Position numbers and translations under genes: made by a program. The notes below the pieces were generated by a model. That model was not told the DNA's origin. It saw only the letters and a program-made list of their open reading frames with translations, and searched no databases. Positions 20,877-29,122 of a DNA stretch of 40,569 nt are shown in pieces. This stretch comes from Hyphomicrobiaceae bacterium. Lineage in GTDB: Bacteria; Pseudomonadota; Alphaproteobacteria; Rhizobiales; Hyphomicrobiaceae. Position 1 is the stretch's first letter, and the number at the start of each line of letters is the position of its first letter. The DNA is taken from NCBI GenBank assembly GCA_002919265.1, contig PKEY01000025.1, positions 1 through 40,569 of the forward strand, given 5' to 3'.

Positions 20877-20908
20877 GCCTCCGGCTGATCAGCGGCCGGA
20901 GGCTTTTT
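20877..20908 (+). terminator. Terminator-like attenuator between tctC and tctB
   Basis: GCCTCCGGC (20877-20885) pairs perfectly with GCCGGAGGC (20895-20903) and is followed by five Ts (20904-20908). It lies 15 bases after the tctC stop and 18 bases before the tctB start, on the coding strand. It should terminate part of the transcripts so that the binding protein is made in excess over the membrane subunits. Confidence 0.75.
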
Positions 20909-20926
20909 ATATGGGGAGAAATGGCG

Positions 20927-21403
20927 ATGTCTGGCGATCGCATGCGTCGGCCGGGCGAACTTGTTTTCGTTGTTGCACTCGTCATTTTCAGCGCTCTCGC
21001 GCTCTGGCAGGCGTGGCTGATTTCCGGCTTCAGCTCGCCATCCTCCCCTGGCATCTTTCCGATGCTCGCAGCCGGGACGATGCTCGTCTCCGGTCTGCTG
21101 ATCCTTACGGACACGGCGCGCAAGCGTCCTGACAGTGGCCTGTCGACGCTGCAGTCGTTCCTTCGCAAGATCACGCCCGGCCGGTGGATTTTGTTTGCGG
21201 CACTGATGGTCGCCTACATACTGGCGCTCGAGCCTTTTGGCTTTTTGCCGAGCACCTTCGTTTTTCTTCTCGCCAGTATCGCTCTTCTCTACCGCGGATC
21301 CATTCTCGTTACGCTTGCGGCTAGCGTCGTGGGCCTTGCGGCGATTTTCGTCGTGTTCCGCTACGTATTCGGAGTGGTGCTGCCCAAGGGGAGCCTCTTC
21401 TGA
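20927..21403 (+). CDS. tctB: Tripartite tricarboxylate transporter small membrane subunit (TctB family)
   Basis: This is the small permease subunit of the TTT transporter. The 158 residues have four hydrophobic helices (about 13-33, 45-60, 82-102 and 112-145, the last region holding closely spaced segments). SSPSSPGIFPMLAAGTML is the typical TctB segment after helix 1. ATG 20927 lies 8 bases after GGGGAG (20913-20918); an ATG at 20921 is too close to it but in frame, adding two residues. The stop TGA overlaps the tctA start (TGATG), so both permease subunits are translationally coupled. Confidence 0.88.
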   Translation: MSGDRMRRPGELVFVVALVIFSALALWQAWLISGFSSPSSPGIFPMLAAGTMLVSGLLILTDTARKRPDSGLSTLQSFLRKITPGRWILFAALMVAYILALEPFGFLPSTFVFLLASIALLYRGSILVTLAASVVGLAAIFVVFRYVFGVVLPKGSLF

Positions 21404-22911
21404 TGGAAGCGGTTTCCTACTTCTTCATGGCCTGGCTGGATCCGTCGCTTCTTTTCATAGTGGCGGCGGGCACCTTCGCGGGGATCTATATCGGCGCCAT
21501 TCCGGGCCTTTCGGTCACGATGGCGACGTCCATCCTGATCTCCTTCACGTTCAAGTGGAACGTCAATGATGCGCTGGCACTGATTGCGGGCGTTTATCTT
21601 GGCGGCGTTTATGGTGGATCACGCAGCGCCATCCTCCTGAACATCCCTGGGGGCCCTAGTTCGATTGCGACCAGCCTGGACGGATATCCTCTCGCCCAAA
21701 GAGGAGAGGCGGGGCAGGCCATTGGGGTCACTACCGTTGTCTCCGTCATCGGAGGGTTCGTCGGAATTCTCGCGCTTGCAACCGGCGCGCCGCTGATCTC
21801 CAGCTTCGCGCTGATGTTTGCCCCGCGCGATTACCTGCTGCTGGCAATTCTCGGTATCCTCCTTGTCGGAAGCCTCTCGGGGGACTCGCTGGCCAAGGGC
21901 ATATTCGCCGGTGCCCTCGGCGTGCTGATCGGCATGGTTGGGCTCGATCCGATGACCGCGGAAGGCCGGTTCACCTTCGGCACAATCATGCTGATGGGCG
22001 GCATCCCGTACGTCGCAGCGATGATCGGCTTTTTCGGTGTTGCCGAGGTTCTGTATCAGCTGCGCTATCTCGACCTGCCGGCCGTGAAGCAGAAAATCGA
22101 GCGGGCTATTCCCTCGTGGTCGATCGTAAAAAAATATCTGCCGCTCTCCTTGAGAACGAGCATCATCGGCGTGATCGTCGGCGCTCTGCCGGGAACTGGC
22201 GGCGATATCGCTTCCCTGATGGCTTACGACCACGCTAAGCGGACGGTGCGCAATCCTTCACGGCCTTTCGGGCAGGGAGCTTACGAAGGTCTCGTCGCGC
22301 CAGAGTCCGCCAATAATGCTGCGGTCGGTGGCGCCTACATTCCGATGCTGACCCTCGGCATTCCGGGCGATGCAGTAACGGCGGTCATAATCGGCGCGCT
22401 ATTTATCCACGGCCTGAAGCCGGGACCGTTGCTGTTGTCCGAAACGCCCCACCTGTTCTGGTTCACGGTAGGCTCGCTGACGCTCGCCAACATCTTCCTG
22501 CTGATCTTCGGGCTTTCGGGCGTGCGCGTCTTTTCGAAGGTTATCGAATGCCCGAAAGGCATCCTTTTGCCGCTCATCCTGGTGCTCTCGGTCGTCGGCA
22601 CCTACGCGATCCAAAACAACCCTGTCGACGTCTACTGGATGCTGGGCTTCGGCATTCTCGGGTATTTCATGAAGGTCTATGGGTTCCAGGTCGCTCCAGT
22701 CATTCTGGGTGTCATCTTAGGGCCACTGATGGACGTGTCTTACCGGCGTGCGATGATCTCGGTGCGCGATGACGTAGGCATGTTCTTCCTGGAGTTTTTC
22801 ACGAACCCGCTCTCGCTCATTTTGACGTTGTCGCTCTTTATGATCCTGCTCGCGCAAACGCCCATTTGGGTTCGTATCTTCGGCAAGAGAAAAGAGCAGG
22901 TCAAAATTTGA
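21403..22911 (+). CDS. tctA: Tripartite tricarboxylate transporter large permease subunit (TctA family)
   Basis: This is the 502-residue, roughly 12-helix permease of the TTT system, driven by an ion gradient rather than ATP. Two inverted-repeat halves each carry the family's glycine/proline motif: GAIPGLSVTM (31-40) and GALPGTGGD (260-268). The sequences YGGSRSAILLNIPGGP and PESANNAAVGGAYIPMLTLG are also characteristic. It starts within the tctB stop codon. A 9-bp hairpin lies shortly after the stop, in the convergent gap with the peptidase gene. Confidence 0.95.
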   Translation: MEAVSYFFMAWLDPSLLFIVAAGTFAGIYIGAIPGLSVTMATSILISFTFKWNVNDALALIAGVYLGGVYGGSRSAILLNIPGGPSSIATSLDGYPLAQRGEAGQAIGVTTVVSVIGGFVGILALATGAPLISSFALMFAPRDYLLLAILGILLVGSLSGDSLAKGIFAGALGVLIGMVGLDPMTAEGRFTFGTIMLMGGIPYVAAMIGFFGVAEVLYQLRYLDLPAVKQKIERAIPSWSIVKKYLPLSLRTSIIGVIVGALPGTGGDIASLMAYDHAKRTVRNPSRPFGQGAYEGLVAPESANNAAVGGAYIPMLTLGIPGDAVTAVIIGALFIHGLKPGPLLLSETPHLFWFTVGSLTLANIFLLIFGLSGVRVFSKVIECPKGILLPLILVLSVVGTYAIQNNPVDVYWMLGFGILGYFMKVYGFQVAPVILGVILGPLMDVSYRRAMISVRDDVGMFFLEFFTNPLSLILTLSLFMILLAQTPIWVRIFGKRKEQVKI

Positions 22912-22927
22912 AGTGATCATTCAGAGC

Positions 22928-22952
22928 CTGAAGCACACCAACGGTGCTTCAG
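22928..22952. terminator. Hairpin in the convergent tctA / peptidase gap
   Basis: CTGAAGCAC (22928-22936) pairs perfectly with GTGCTTCAG (22944-22952) around a 7-base loop. It is 16 bases after the tctA stop and 66 bases beyond the end of the minus-strand peptidase gene. No T-run follows in either direction, so its role as a terminator is probable from position only. Confidence 0.45.
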
Positions 22953-23018
22953 CCCGCCGCTCGACCGTCAATCAGAGAGTGTGGCTTGACGTTGTGAAAG
23001 TCACAGGTGACCTAGTTG

Positions 23019-25067
23019 TCACCCGATCAAGCCGCGTTTCCTGAGCAAACCTTCGACTGTCGGCAGCCGCCCTCTGAAAGCGATGTAGGCTTCGTCTTCT
23101 TTTCTCAGACCTCCGGCCGCATAGATGTACTGCTTCAACCGGCTCGCAGTTTCCGGATCGAAGACGTCCCCCGTCTCCTCGAAGGCCGAGAAGGCATCGG
23201 CATCCAATACCTCGGACCACAGATAGCTGTAGTAGCCTGCAGAATAGCCGTCGCCCGAGAAAATGTGCGCGAAGTGCGGGGTGCGGTGACGCATGACGAT
23301 CTCTTTCGGCATGCCGATCCGCTCTAGCACCATTTTCTCGAAAGCAATCGGTTCTTCACCGTTATATGTTTCCGAATGAAATTCGATGTCGACAATCGCG
23401 GAGCTCAGATATTCAACGGTGGCGAAGCCCTGATTGAACGTGCTCGCTGCGCGCAGCTTTTCGATCATCGCGGCAGGCATCGGCTCGTTCGTTTTGTAAT
23501 GACGAGCGAATTTGCTTAGGATTTCCGGCGTGAGCAGCCAATGCTCGTAAAGTTGCGACGGCAGCTCGACGAAATCGCGCGCAACGGATGTTCCGGAAAT
23601 GGATGGGTAAGTGACATCCGAGAGCAGGCCGTGGAGGGCGTGGCCAAACTCGTGAAAAAGGGTCCGCGCATCATCGAAGGAGAGAAGGGTGGGCGTGTCG
23701 CCTGACCCCTTCGCAAAGTTCATGACGTTGACGACGATGGGGCGGATGTTCCCGCCAAGACGTTCCTGCTTTCGGTAAGAGCTTTTCCAGGCGCCCGAAC
23801 GTTTGGACGGCCGCGCAAAATAATCGCCGAGAAACAAGCCGACGTGATTGCCTTTGTCGTCCCTAACCTCGAACGCGCGGACATCCGGGTGATAAAGTGG
23901 CAAATCGGTGCGCTCGTGGAAACTCAAGCCGAAAAGCCGGCCGGCGGTGTAGAACGCCGCCTCGATGACGTTGTCGAGTGGCAGATACGGTTTGACTTCC
24001 GCTTCGTCGAGGTCGTACTCGGCCTTGCGCACTTTTTCCGCATAATAGCGCCAGTCCCAAGGCTCGATAGTGATGTTCGCGCCTTCTTGCAGCGCCATGG
24101 CCTGCAACTTCTGACGTTCCGTTTCGGCTCGCGCCTTCGCCGCGGGCCACACGTCGTTCAGCAGCTTGCGAACATTGGCTGCCGTCTTCGCCATTGTATT
24201 GTCGAGCTTGTAGTCGGCGAAAGTTGTGTAGCCGAGAAGGCGCGCCCGCTCCCGGCGCAGCTGCAGCATCTCGGCGATGATCGCGCGATTGTCCGTCGCG
24301 CCACCGTTTTCGCCGCGGCTGATCCAGGCTTTGAACGCCTGTTCGCGCAAATCACGTCGCGAGGAGAAGGTGAGAAATGGTTCGATCAAAGAGCGCGAAA
24401 GGGTAATAACGTATTTGGCCGAACTTCCACGCTCTTCGGCGGCTTTGCGGGCTGCATCGACGACGAAATCCGGCAACCCGGCGAGATCGTCTTCGCTTAG
24501 CGGCAATTCGTAGGCTTTTTCATCCGCCAAAACATTCTGGCTAAACTGCGTGCCCAGATAGGCAAGCCGCTCGAGAATTTCGCCGAGACGCTTCTTTTCG
24601 GCAGGGCCTAGCCGCGCACCGGCGCGCACGAATGCAAGATGTGTGCGCTCGAGAACACGCTTTTGCTCCGCATCAAGCTGCGAAGCCTCCGCGCTGTTCA
24701 TCACGGCATCGACGCGCGCAAAAAGCTCCGTATTGGTGGCGATGGCATTCCAATGCTGGGCAAGTTTCGGCGAAATTTCGCGCTCGATCTCCTGCAGCTC
24801 ATCGTTCGTGTGGGCGCTCGCCAGATTCCAGAACACTGACGAGACGCGATCGAGCGTCCGTCCGGCGTTCTCCAGGGCGACGATGGTGTTTTCGAACGTG
24901 GCCGGCGAAGGGTCTTTGGCGATGCGCTCAATCTCGGCCCGATGCTCTGCCAATGCCCGCTCGAATGCCGGCCGAAAATGCTCAGGCTTGATTTCGGCGA
25001 AGGGCGGCATGCCAAACGGAGTAGACCAGGGTGCAAGCAGCGGGTTGGCGGCCGACGGGGCGCTCAT
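23019..25067 (-). CDS. M3 family oligopeptidase (Dcp / oligopeptidase A type)
   Basis: This 682-residue zinc metallopeptidase cleaves short peptides, probably in the cytoplasm since no signal peptide is visible. The zinc site is HEFGH (472-476) with third ligand E501 in DFVELPSQLYEHW, the HExxH-plus-25-residue pattern of family M3. The substrate-side motif GYSAGYYSYLWSEVLDADAF near residue 615 also fits. Length and the N-terminal NPLLAPW start match the Dcp/PrlC branch (about 680 residues); which of the two activities it has cannot be decided. A GAGG sequence precedes the ATG. The LysR gene ends 66 bases upstream on the same strand, so they may share a transcript, but a functional link is unproven. 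Confidence 0.92.
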   Translation of the reverse strand: MSAPSAANPLLAPWSTPFGMPPFAEIKPEHFRPAFERALAEHRAEIERIAKDPSPATFENTIVALENAGRTLDRVSSVFWNLASAHTNDELQEIEREISPKLAQHWNAIATNTELFARVDAVMNSAEASQLDAEQKRVLERTHLAFVRAGARLGPAEKKRLGEILERLAYLGTQFSQNVLADEKAYELPLSEDDLAGLPDFVVDAARKAAEERGSSAKYVITLSRSLIEPFLTFSSRRDLREQAFKAWISRGENGGATDNRAIIAEMLQLRRERARLLGYTTFADYKLDNTMAKTAANVRKLLNDVWPAAKARAETERQKLQAMALQEGANITIEPWDWRYYAEKVRKAEYDLDEAEVKPYLPLDNVIEAAFYTAGRLFGLSFHERTDLPLYHPDVRAFEVRDDKGNHVGLFLGDYFARPSKRSGAWKSSYRKQERLGGNIRPIVVNVMNFAKGSGDTPTLLSFDDARTLFHEFGHALHGLLSDVTYPSISGTSVARDFVELPSQLYEHWLLTPEILSKFARHYKTNEPMPAAMIEKLRAASTFNQGFATVEYLSSAIVDIEFHSETYNGEEPIAFEKMVLERIGMPKEIVMRHRTPHFAHIFSGDGYSAGYYSYLWSEVLDADAFSAFEETGDVFDPETASRLKQYIYAAGGLRKEDEAYIAFRGRLPTVEGLLRKRGLIG

Positions 25068-25133
25068 CGCGAGAGACCTCGGGAGAGTTGGAAGACAAGA
25101 AATGACTGAGTTTTCATATATCTACACAGCACT

Positions 25134-26099
25134 TCAACGTAAAGTCGCGCGCCTGCTCCCCTGATTGCGTTGGCTTTCGCGGAGGTAAGCGCCATCAACG
25201 GCTCGTTTCGGTTGGGCCGCCGGATTGGCCGCACGTGCCGTCAACAAATCCTCGACGACGTCGAAAAAAGCCTTGATCAACGGCCCATGTCGGCGTTCCG
25301 CAAGGCAGACGACGTGTGCGTAGGTGTAGATCTCTGCGTCTTTGAAGGGTAGGGGGTGCAGGCGAGGGTGCGGAATGAACTCGAATTCCGATACGATGCC
25401 GACGCCCATACCGCGCTCGACCGCGAGCCACACGGCTTCGCGACTGCCGATTTCCGTATAACCGCCCATGTGTGCGCCGGCCCTTTCCAGCGCCGCCTCG
25501 AAGGCAAGCCGCGTCGTCGAGCCCACCTCCCGGAGTATTACGTGCTCATTTGCGAAATCGTGAATGGAGATCGATTTTCGCTTCGACCACGGATGATCCG
25601 AGTTGACGAACGCGATGACAGGATGGCGACTGTAAGGAACCGCATGCAGCCGCGGATCGTCCTCGGTATGCGCGAGAACTGCGACGTCCGCGCGATATTC
25701 CATGAGTTGGTTTAGCGTTTCTCGAGAATTGCTGATGCGGACCGAAAATTCAACGCCAGGGTAGCGTTCACGAAAAGCGCTCAACATTTCGGTCACATGA
25801 TAAGGGCCGACCGCGCTCACTTTGAGGTGACCTGAACGCAATCCGCCTACCGCCTTGAGCAAGTCCACCGCCTCAGCTTCCAGGCTGGCAATGCGCTGCG
25901 TGATTTCGAGAAGCCGGCGGCCCGTTTCCGTCAGCTCGACACTTCGTCCGCGGCGGTGAAACAGTTCCACGCGGTAACGCTCTTCGAGAGCTTTGACCTG
26001 CGAGCTGATCGTCGGCTGCCCAATGTTAAGGGCTTTGGCGGCCGCGGTGAATCCGCCGTGCACAGCGACGGTATGGAAGGAGCGAAGCTGCGTGTCCAT
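25134..26099 (-). CDS. LysR family regulator, likely of the phosphonate cluster
   Basis: This 321-residue transcription factor has an N-terminal winged helix (SFHTVAVHGGFTAAAKALNIGQPTISSQVKALEERY split over residues 7-42) and a substrate-binding domain starting near residue 93 (LKVSAVGPYHVTEML). The sequence strongly recalls the LysR group associated with aminoethylphosphonate catabolism (remembered as the phn_lysR TIGRFAM model), but I could not search it. It is transcribed divergently from the iron alcohol dehydrogenase and phnDCEE with 98 bases between, the normal layout for a LysR activator and its target. A sequence ATCCAA/TTGGAT in that gap may be its site. The C-terminal 35 residues are polar and poorly conserved. 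Confidence 0.88.
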   Translation of the reverse strand: MDTQLRSFHTVAVHGGFTAAAKALNIGQPTISSQVKALEERYRVELFHRRGRSVELTETGRRLLEITQRIASLEAEAVDLLKAVGGLRSGHLKVSAVGPYHVTEMLSAFRERYPGVEFSVRISNSRETLNQLMEYRADVAVLAHTEDDPRLHAVPYSRHPVIAFVNSDHPWSKRKSISIHDFANEHVILREVGSTTRLAFEAALERAGAHMGGYTEIGSREAVWLAVERGMGVGIVSEFEFIPHPRLHPLPFKDAEIYTYAHVVCLAERRHGPLIKAFFDVVEDLLTARAANPAAQPKRAVDGAYLRESQRNQGSRRATLR

Positions 26100-26105
26100 C
26101 TATTC

Positions 26106-26143
26106 ATCCAACCAATAGGTCCCATTTCGTTTTTGGATTGGAT
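26106..26143. promoter_or_regulatory. Candidate LysR operator between divergent genes
   Basis: The divergent gap has ATCCAA (26106-26111) and two overlapping inverted copies TTGGAT at 26133-26138 and 26138-26143. The repeat is placed next to the LysR start and 55-90 bases before the dehydrogenase start, where a LysR recognition and activation site is expected. No convincing sigma-70 promoter could be assigned. Confidence 0.4.
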
Positions 26144-26197
26144 CGATGATATTCACTGTGACAATCTGCCCGCAAGACCAAGCGGAAGGGGTTTGCC

Positions 26198-27298
26198 GTG
26201 TGGACCTATCACAACCCGGTTCGCATTCGGTTCGGTGCGGGGGCTTTCGGGGAGCTCGGTCGTCTCATCGCTGGACGGCGCTACATGCTCGTCACCTATT
26301 CGGAACCGCTGTTTCAGGAGCTCGCTAGAAAACTTGGTGAGGCTTCAGGAGCCCCCGTCCTGGTCATAGATGACGTCAAGCCAAATCCTGATCGGGCAGA
26401 CCTTGCCGTCCAATGCCAGCGCGTCAGCGAGCTCGAAGCGCCGCCCGAGCTCGTCGTCGCCGTAGGCGGTGGATCGGTGATCGACACTGCAAAGGTGATC
26501 GCCGCAGCGCGCGGTAGTTTCGGACCAGTCTGGGACGTATTGATTTCGAGAGGCCAGGGGGCTGATCGGCTCAATCCACTCCCAATCATCGCCGTGCCTA
26601 CCACCGCTGGAACGGGCAGCGAAGTGACGTCCTGGGCGACTGTTTGGGACGGGGCTGGGGGGAAGAAGTATTCGCTTGCCGCGCACGCTTTGCATCCCGT
26701 CCATGCCGTTTTGGACCCGGATCTTACGCTCAGCTGCCCCAAAGGGCTTACCATTAGCACGGCGCTCGACGCGCTCTCACATGCGCTCGAGAGTATTTGG
26801 AATCGTAACGCCAATCCGGTTTCCGCACTTTATGCGGTTGCTGCGGCTCGGGAAATTCTCGAAGTTCTGCCTGCACTAAGCCGGAATTTGTCGGATCGCG
26901 ATCTGCGCTCGCGGATGCTGCGCGCGGCCATGTTTTCGGGACTCGCCTTTTCGAACACTAAGACGGCCATCGCGCACTCCATGTCCTATCCGGTCACGCT
27001 GCGCTATGGCACGGCACATGGCGTGGCATGCTCCTTCACCCTTCCGATGGTGTTGCGCAGCGTGATCGGTATCAACTCCGAATGCGATGCCGCCCTGGCG
27101 CGGATTTTCGGTTCGAATCTTGAGGAGGGCGCCGCTCGACTTCAGGGTTTTCTCGAGGAATTAGGAGTTTCGACACGGCCCGCAGATCACGGCGTTGGTC
27201 GTGACGAATGGCGCGCGATCGTGGAGGAGGCGGTTCTCGGCGAGCGGGGCCAAAACTTCATCGGCAGCAAGGAGGGTCTGCTGGCGCAGATTGATTGA
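26198..27298 (+). CDS. Iron-containing alcohol dehydrogenase, phosphonate-cluster type
   Basis: This 366-residue group III alcohol dehydrogenase oxidises or reduces an alcohol/aldehyde pair with NAD(P). The nucleotide motif is GGGS (90-93), the domain linker GTGSEVTSWA (138-147), and the metal ligands D191, H195, H260 and H274. The opening MWTYHNPVRIRFGAGAFGEL recalls a subfamily found in phosphonate gene clusters (remembered as TIGR03405), where phosphonoacetaldehyde/2-hydroxyethylphosphonate is the suspected pair. That substrate is inferred from context. It starts with GTG at 26198, 6 bases after GGAAGGGG. The phnD gene follows after 91 bases. Confidence 0.87.
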   Translation: MWTYHNPVRIRFGAGAFGELGRLIAGRRYMLVTYSEPLFQELARKLGEASGAPVLVIDDVKPNPDRADLAVQCQRVSELEAPPELVVAVGGGSVIDTAKVIAAARGSFGPVWDVLISRGQGADRLNPLPIIAVPTTAGTGSEVTSWATVWDGAGGKKYSLAAHALHPVHAVLDPDLTLSCPKGLTISTALDALSHALESIWNRNANPVSALYAVAAAREILEVLPALSRNLSDRDLRSRMLRAAMFSGLAFSNTKTAIAHSMSYPVTLRYGTAHGVACSFTLPMVLRSVIGINSECDAALARIFGSNLEEGAARLQGFLEELGVSTRPADHGVGRDEWRAIVEEAVLGERGQNFIGSKEGLLAQID

Positions 27299-27389
27299 AG
27301 ACAAACTGTCATAAGCCTTCAGCATAAGAGGGCCAAAGAGAAGCCTGCACCAAAGGTGTCGGCCACATTCAACTGTGAGGAGGAACGTC

Positions 27390-28295
27390 ATGAAGCTTCG
27401 GATGCTATTTGCAGCCGCAATCAGTGCGTTGGTGGGCATAACCGGTGCCTGGGCGCAGGAGAAATGCGAAGATCCGCCCGCCCTTCGGTTCTCGATCATT
27501 CCGACCGAGGAGACGATGCAGGAGCTGGCGCTTTACAAGCCAGTGATCGACATTCTCTCCAAAAACACCGGCAAGAAAATCGAATTTTATATGCCGACCT
27601 CCTACGCGTCGGTAATTGAGGCGATGCTCGGCAACTGGGTAGACATCGCCGTTCACGGACCGAATTCTTACGTCATCGGAAACGAGAAGAGTAAGAATAT
27701 TGAGGTCTTTGCCACTTACGCCAAGGCGAAAGGCATTTTCCAGGAGGAGGGGCCCGGCTATCACGCCGTGCTTATCGTAAAGAAGGGCGGTAAGTTCAAG
27801 GACATCGCCTCGCTCAAAGGCGCTGTGGTGGCACTCGCGGATCCGGCATCCACGTCTGGCAATCTGATGCCACGCGTGGAATTTGCAAAAGAAATCGATG
27901 GCCGCGAGCTTGAAGATTATTTCTCGAAGGTGGTCTACAGCGGCAGCCATGACAAATCGGCCGTGGCCATTGCTGAGGGCAAGGCCGATGCTGCTTTCGT
28001 CGCCACGCACCGGCTCGACAATGTGATTGAGCGCGGATTGGTGAAAGCTGAAGATTTCGAGGTTCTCTGGAAATCGCGACTGGTGCCCCAAGACCCCTTC
28101 ACTTATCGCGGTACGCTCTGCGAGGACCTCAAAGCGAAAATTCGGGACACATTCCTGAACTTGCACAACGAACCCGAGGCAGCGAAATTCCTCCAGAACC
28201 TGAACTCGGTAAAATTCGTACCGATGAAATCGGAGGACTACGACATTATCCGGGATCTGCGTGCGGCGCAGGAAAAACAAAAGCAAAAGGGCTGA
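27390..28295 (+). CDS. phnD: Phosphonate ABC transporter substrate-binding protein
   Basis: This periplasmic binding protein of the PhnD family (301 residues) captures phosphonates, phosphite or phosphate. A signal peptide ends at GAWA-QEK (about residue 22). Family features are LRFSIIPTEETMQELALYKP at the start of the mature domain, DIAVHGPNSYVI, GYHAVLIVKKGG, and ADPASTSGNLMPR, where Ser/Thr residues bind the phosphonate group in PhnD structures. ATG 27390 lies 6 bases after GAGGAGG; a GTG at 27375 overlaps that site. A small CACC/GGTG hairpin stands just upstream (27343-27363), and a larger one follows the gene. Confidence 0.92.
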   Translation: MKLRMLFAAAISALVGITGAWAQEKCEDPPALRFSIIPTEETMQELALYKPVIDILSKNTGKKIEFYMPTSYASVIEAMLGNWVDIAVHGPNSYVIGNEKSKNIEVFATYAKAKGIFQEEGPGYHAVLIVKKGGKFKDIASLKGAVVALADPASTSGNLMPRVEFAKEIDGRELEDYFSKVVYSGSHDKSAVAIAEGKADAAFVATHRLDNVIERGLVKAEDFEVLWKSRLVPQDPFTYRGTLCEDLKAKIRDTFLNLHNEPEAAKFLQNLNSVKFVPMKSEDYDIIRDLRAAQEKQKQKG

Positions 28296-28308
28296 TCTCT
28301 GTATTCGC

Positions 28309-28331
28309 CGGGGTGGTCGTTGGCCACCCCG
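28309..28331 (+). promoter_or_regulatory. Intercistronic hairpin between phnD and phnC
   Basis: CGGGGTGG (28309-28316) pairs perfectly with CCACCCCG (28324-28331) around a 7-base loop, 13 bases after the phnD stop. No T-run follows, so it more likely protects the phnD mRNA 3' end than terminates transcription. It would raise the amount of binding protein relative to the ATPase and permeases. Confidence 0.5.
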
Positions 28332-28367
28332 CAGGCTTGAGATACTTTGAAGGGAAGCACGAACGCC

Positions 28368-29120
28368 GTGCCTATTCTCGACGTCCAGGACCTCACGGTG
28401 CGCTACTCCCGCACCGGACCCGAAATTCTCAAGGGTGTCAGTCTTCAGGTCGACGCTGGCGATTTTTGCGCGGTGATCGGGCCGAGCGGCGCTGGCAAGT
28501 CGACGCTGATACGTTGCATCAACCGACTCGTCGAGCCCATTTCAGGGCGCATTTTACTCTACGGGGAGGACGTGACCACCATGCCGACGCGGCGATTGCG
28601 CGAAACGCGTCGGCACATCGGCATGATTTTCCAGGAATTCAATCTGGTGAACCGCATGTCGGTCATGGACAATGTTTTGTCCGGCCGCCTCGGTTCCGTG
28701 GGTACAATGCGAAGTCTTTTCAAACTCTTTAGTCGCGAGGATATCGAACGTGCGCTGACGTTGCTCGATCGCGTGGGATTGTCGGATCACGTCGATAAGC
28801 GCGCTGATCAGCTCTCCGGCGGCCAGCGCCAACGTGTCGGGATAGCGCGTGCATTGATGCAGGATCCCAAGCTGCTCCTCGTTGATGAGCCGACGTCGAG
28901 CCTCGACCCCAAAATCGCACGCGAGGTGATGACGCTCATCCGCGATGTAGCGCGGGAATTCAATGTGCCCGCGCTCGTGAACATTCACGATGTTCAGTTG
29001 GCGACCGAGTTTTGCAACAAAATTATCGGCCTCCAGGGTGGGGTGAAAATGTTCGACGGCCCCACCGAAAAACTTGATCGCAAGATGCTCGAAACGATCT
29101 ACGCCATGGAGGTGCTGTAA
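28368..29120 (+). CDS. phnC: Phosphonate ABC transporter ATP-binding protein
   Basis: This ATPase of the PhnCDE importer, 250 residues from GTG 28368, shows Walker [10 protein letters not shown] (38-46), the Q-loop MIFQEFNLVNRMSVMDNVL with the PhnC-typical NRMSV wording, signature LSGGQ (149-153) and Walker B LLLVDEP (169-175). GAAGGGAAG lies about 10 bases before the GTG. A TTG at 28347 in frame would add seven residues but lies upstream of that site. The stop is two bases before the first phnE gene. Confidence 0.92.
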   Translation: MPILDVQDLTVRYSRTGPEILKGVSLQVDAGDFCAVIGPSGAGKSTLIRCINRLVEPISGRILLYGEDVTTMPTRRLRETRRHIGMIFQEFNLVNRMSVMDNVLSGRLGSVGTMRSLFKLFSREDIERALTLLDRVGLSDHVDKRADQLSGGQRQRVGIARALMQDPKLLLVDEPTSSLDPKIAREVMTLIRDVAREFNVPALVNIHDVQLATEFCNKIIGLQGGVKMFDGPTEKLDRKMLETIYAMEVL

Positions 29121-29122
29121 CC

